Below are positions 61,871 to 64,000 of a stretch of 64,000 nt of DNA, in pieces. How positions within the stretch are numbered: position 1 is the first letter of the stretch; each line of letters opens with the position of its first letter. Source of the DNA: Ganoderma boninense (taxonomy: Eukaryota; Basidiomycota; Agaricomycetes; Polyporales; Polyporaceae); NCBI GenBank assembly GCA_002900995.3, contig CM035314.1, forward strand, positions 775,252 through 839,251, written 5' to 3'. The notes beneath the pieces are model-generated. The model searched no databases. It saw only the letters and a program-made list of their open reading frames with translations, and was not told where the DNA came from. The translations under genes and the position numbers were made by a program.

Positions 61871-62811
61871 GGAACACGAGAATGGCAGAGCGATCACGGT
61901 GAAGCAGTATTAATACATGTAAGATTCCCTGACCGGCCACGCACGGGGAGAGCCATCTACACAATGAGGAATCGTCAGCTACATGCGCACACATCAACGC
62001 GAAACGAAGCCGAGAAGTATCAGAGAGAAGATAAAGGCCCGATGTAGGGCGCATATCATGTAGGAGCGTCGCACCTCACACGAGGCTCGACCTCCGATCA
62101 AGAGCAACGCAAGACACAAGTTCTCATCACAGACAGCGAGGACGACGTCCCTCCCAGATCACCCTGTAATACGAAAAAGCAAAGATGAGCACTCACTTAT
62201 GTCTCTTCGAACCTTCCCACACCCCCAATCCCCCCCTCCACGACTCATTCTCGTTCGTGATTCTTGGAGATACGGCATACATCTCCCCACGCGAGGAATC
62301 TCTCGAAGATTCCGCCCCAGGCTCTCAGAGTTGACAGCGGGCGTATGACGAAGGGACTTTTGAAAGGCTTGAGGTAATTTCAACGTCCAAAAGACAGGTC
62401 TAGTCCTTCAAGCGGGAGGGAATGCGGTGGACATAACGCACCTCCAATGGCTCTTGCTCCGTCTCACCACCTCCAACAGTCATGTCACAACTCAACTGCA
62501 CGCTACTGGCATAGAGCTAGACAACTGCCGAACAGGAAGACGTTTGGGGCGCACATTAGAACGTCCTCCAGTAAGAACGAAACTTCTTCGGTTGAGATGC
62601 AACTCGTCGAACATGTAGGCAGCACTATGTTCCTGTAATTCACGAAAAGCTCTCGTATTTTCGCATAACGAGAGCGTTGGTCTAAGGTGGCAGCACCGTA
62701 CACGCAGGAAGCTGCCCGCCACAAACGAGGGTAAGCACCCGACCCACGGCCACAAAGGACGAGACGCACCTCTACCAGTAACAGCCCCGCCGCCAACCCA
62801 TCTACCCTTCC
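61871..62811. other. convergent intergenic region, no gene recognised
   Basis: It lies between the BUD32 stop and the stop of the minus-strand complex I subunit. There are only short frames without family resemblance. The 62.2-62.7 kb part is compositionally ordinary. Confidence 0.45.
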
Positions 62812-63189
62812 TCACTCATCCTCATACCCAGACACTGGTCTCCTCGGCCGGTTCGGAACTGCACGGAGACACGCGGGCGCGTCAGCCACGCTCGCTATCC
62901 TGCCCCCCAGCCACGACGCCAGCAAGAAGACAGGACACTCACCAGGGTACGACGTCGGGATGGGCTCCGAGGGTTTCCAGCCGAGCGACTTGCGGATCGA
63001 GGGCACGGTGACGACCATGGCGGGGCCGATGAGGCCTATGACGACCGAGAAGAAGATGACGGGCTGCTCATGCGCTTGCCGTTGCTGTTCCCCCACGATT
63101 CACCCAGCGTCAGCATAAGCACAAGAGCGCAGAACGAGGGGCTGTATGCGCACGAGGTAGCGGTAGGTCCTGGTCAGCGAGGCGGACAT
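62812..63189 (-). CDS. NADH dehydrogenase (complex I) 9.5-kDa accessory subunit
   Basis: Three exons (63189-63154, 63084-62943, 62858-62812) encode 74 aa, the usual size. After splicing the start is MSASLTRTYRYLQRQAHEQP. It continues with the single membrane helix VIFFSVVIGLIGPAMVVTVP, then IRKSLGWKPSEPIPTSYPVP and the end NRPRRPVSGYEDE. This is the fungal NUO-9.5 (NDUFA3-like) pattern of a small inner-mitochondrial-membrane protein in the complex I arm. The first coding exon is only 36 nt, so the gene is easily missed by automatic annotation. Confidence 0.9.
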
Positions 63190-63446
63190 GGTGGGGAATG
63201 TCGGAACGTTGGTCACGGCCGCGCTTCTGGTCGGCGTCCAGTCACACCGTTGCGGGGCGTCACTCACGTGACGAGGCGAGTCACACTTGTAGTCACATTG
63301 TACTGACCGCCAGGATCAGCCCGCCAATGAGGAAGAAAACATTTCAGTGATGTGTATAGTGCACGATCCAAGTATAACATGTGGTCTAAGGACTGATATA
63401 ATTGATGTGTGCTACATTTGTAGTGGAATATACGGTCCTATCTGCA
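63190..63446. other. short spacer between two minus-strand genes
   Basis: Downstream of the DMT-family gene and upstream of the complex I subunit gene, whose promoter it should hold. No other feature seen. Confidence 0.4.
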
Positions 63447-64000
63447 CTACTCGTGACGGACTTCGACGACCCCCAGTTGCCGTCCATCGAGCGAATCTTG
63501 AGATCCAATAACGAACTTCGGTGGGAGAGGCGGAGGTACATCCGACGTAGTTTCATCACATGGAATATCTACGCCATTGGCCAATAACCCTTCTTCCACG
63601 GAGTCTTTGGGCACAGGTTTGACGAGTGCTCGTTTGCTTACCTAGGTTAAACCTGATCATCAATGGACCTTGGCAGCGCCGGAAGAAGACTTACAGCAAT
63701 GTATATTGCAGACGAAAGGATAATAATCGCCCCGATCACGGAGAGAAGTGGTGGTATAGTGTTGAAGAAAACTCGGTCAAATACGAGAGAGAAAATAATC
63801 TACGCATTTACAGTCAGAGCTGTTCACGGTCATCAGAGGTGTATTACAACGGGGCTCACCTGGACATAGATTGCCAGCGTCCCTCGACCTGCGGTCTCCC
63901 GCTGCAGGCCCGACGTCATGGTCATCTGTCCAAACCCATCCGCCGCAGACGATCAACAGCACGTACAGCCCGAGCGCGAGATCTGACGCACCTGAGCGGC
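63447..64000 (-). CDS. EamA/DMT-family transporter (SLC35G-like), C-terminal part, cut by window edge
   Basis: Exons seen: about 63983-63860 (upstream limit unclear), 63799-63695 and 63641-63447. The first gives GLQRETAGRGTLAIYVQ. The second gives IIFSLVFDRVFFNTIPPLLS and VIGAIIILSSAIYIA, the ninth to tenth helix region typical of DMT superfamily carriers. The last is a cytosolic tail ending QLGVVEVRHE. The junctions are GT-AG and keep frame. The N-terminal helices lie beyond position 64000. Substrate unknown. Confidence 0.75.

Noticed and set aside
1..64000. CRISPR arrays, bacterial operons, rRNA genes
   Set aside because: No spaced repeats or rRNA sequence were seen. Introns throughout show eukaryotic nuclear DNA.

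Overview
The window is nuclear DNA of a filamentous basidiomycete, most likely a wood- or litter-decay Agaricomycete. Genes are split by many short (about 50-60 nt) GT-AG introns, coding GC is high, and several proteins belong to families typical of Agaricomycetes. A run of 100 Ns (56655-56754) shows that this is a draft assembly. Gene models were built by hand from reading frame, splice sites and family resemblance, without transcript data.

Layout. (1) 0.7-9.5 kb: a DUF262/ParB-like-fold gene (minus strand) and condensin SMC2 (plus strand) diverge from a 307-bp shared promoter. The DUF262 gene can only be read through three consecutive microexons of 16, 7 and 10 nt. (2) 9.5-16.1 kb: gene-poor, with one clear 281-bp Tc1/mariner-type MITE. 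(3) 16.2-18.9 kb: an intact oligopeptide transporter (OPT1). (4) 20.2-24.4 kb: an Msb1/Mug8-domain polarity protein. (5) 24.8-25.6 kb: a small single-pass membrane protein with a proline-rich tail. (6) 25.6-30.5 kb: no gene recognised. (7) 30.8-31.8 kb: a cyclophilin whose splicing creates a second start codon. (8) 32.1-35.0 kb: a second OPT transporter (OPT2) with a 1-nt frameshift. (9) 37.6-40.8 kb: a protein with four AT-hooks. (10) 41.9-44.0 kb: a secreted six-hairpin glycosidase with a long serine tract. (11) 47.7-54.4 kb: two tandem fungalysin (M36) metalloprotease genes, both broken, one by deletion and one by a 1.27-kb inverted-repeat insertion. (12) 55.0-64.0 kb: a single-pass surface protein, eIF3a, Bud32, the 9.5-kDa complex I subunit, and the 3' end of a DMT/EamA transporter.

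Functional themes. Housekeeping genes (SMC2, eIF3a, BUD32, complex I 9.5 kDa, cyclophilin) look intact. The extracellular nutrition genes (secreted M36 proteases that would make peptides, OPT transporters that would import them, a secreted glycosidase) are duplicated, and three of the four protease/OPT copies carry lesions. This suggests recent gene birth and death in peptide scavenging, provided the lesions are not assembly errors. The strongest unusual signals are the microexon run, the splice-created start codon of the cyclophilin, and the two differently broken protease copies with a terminal-inverted-repeat insertion.
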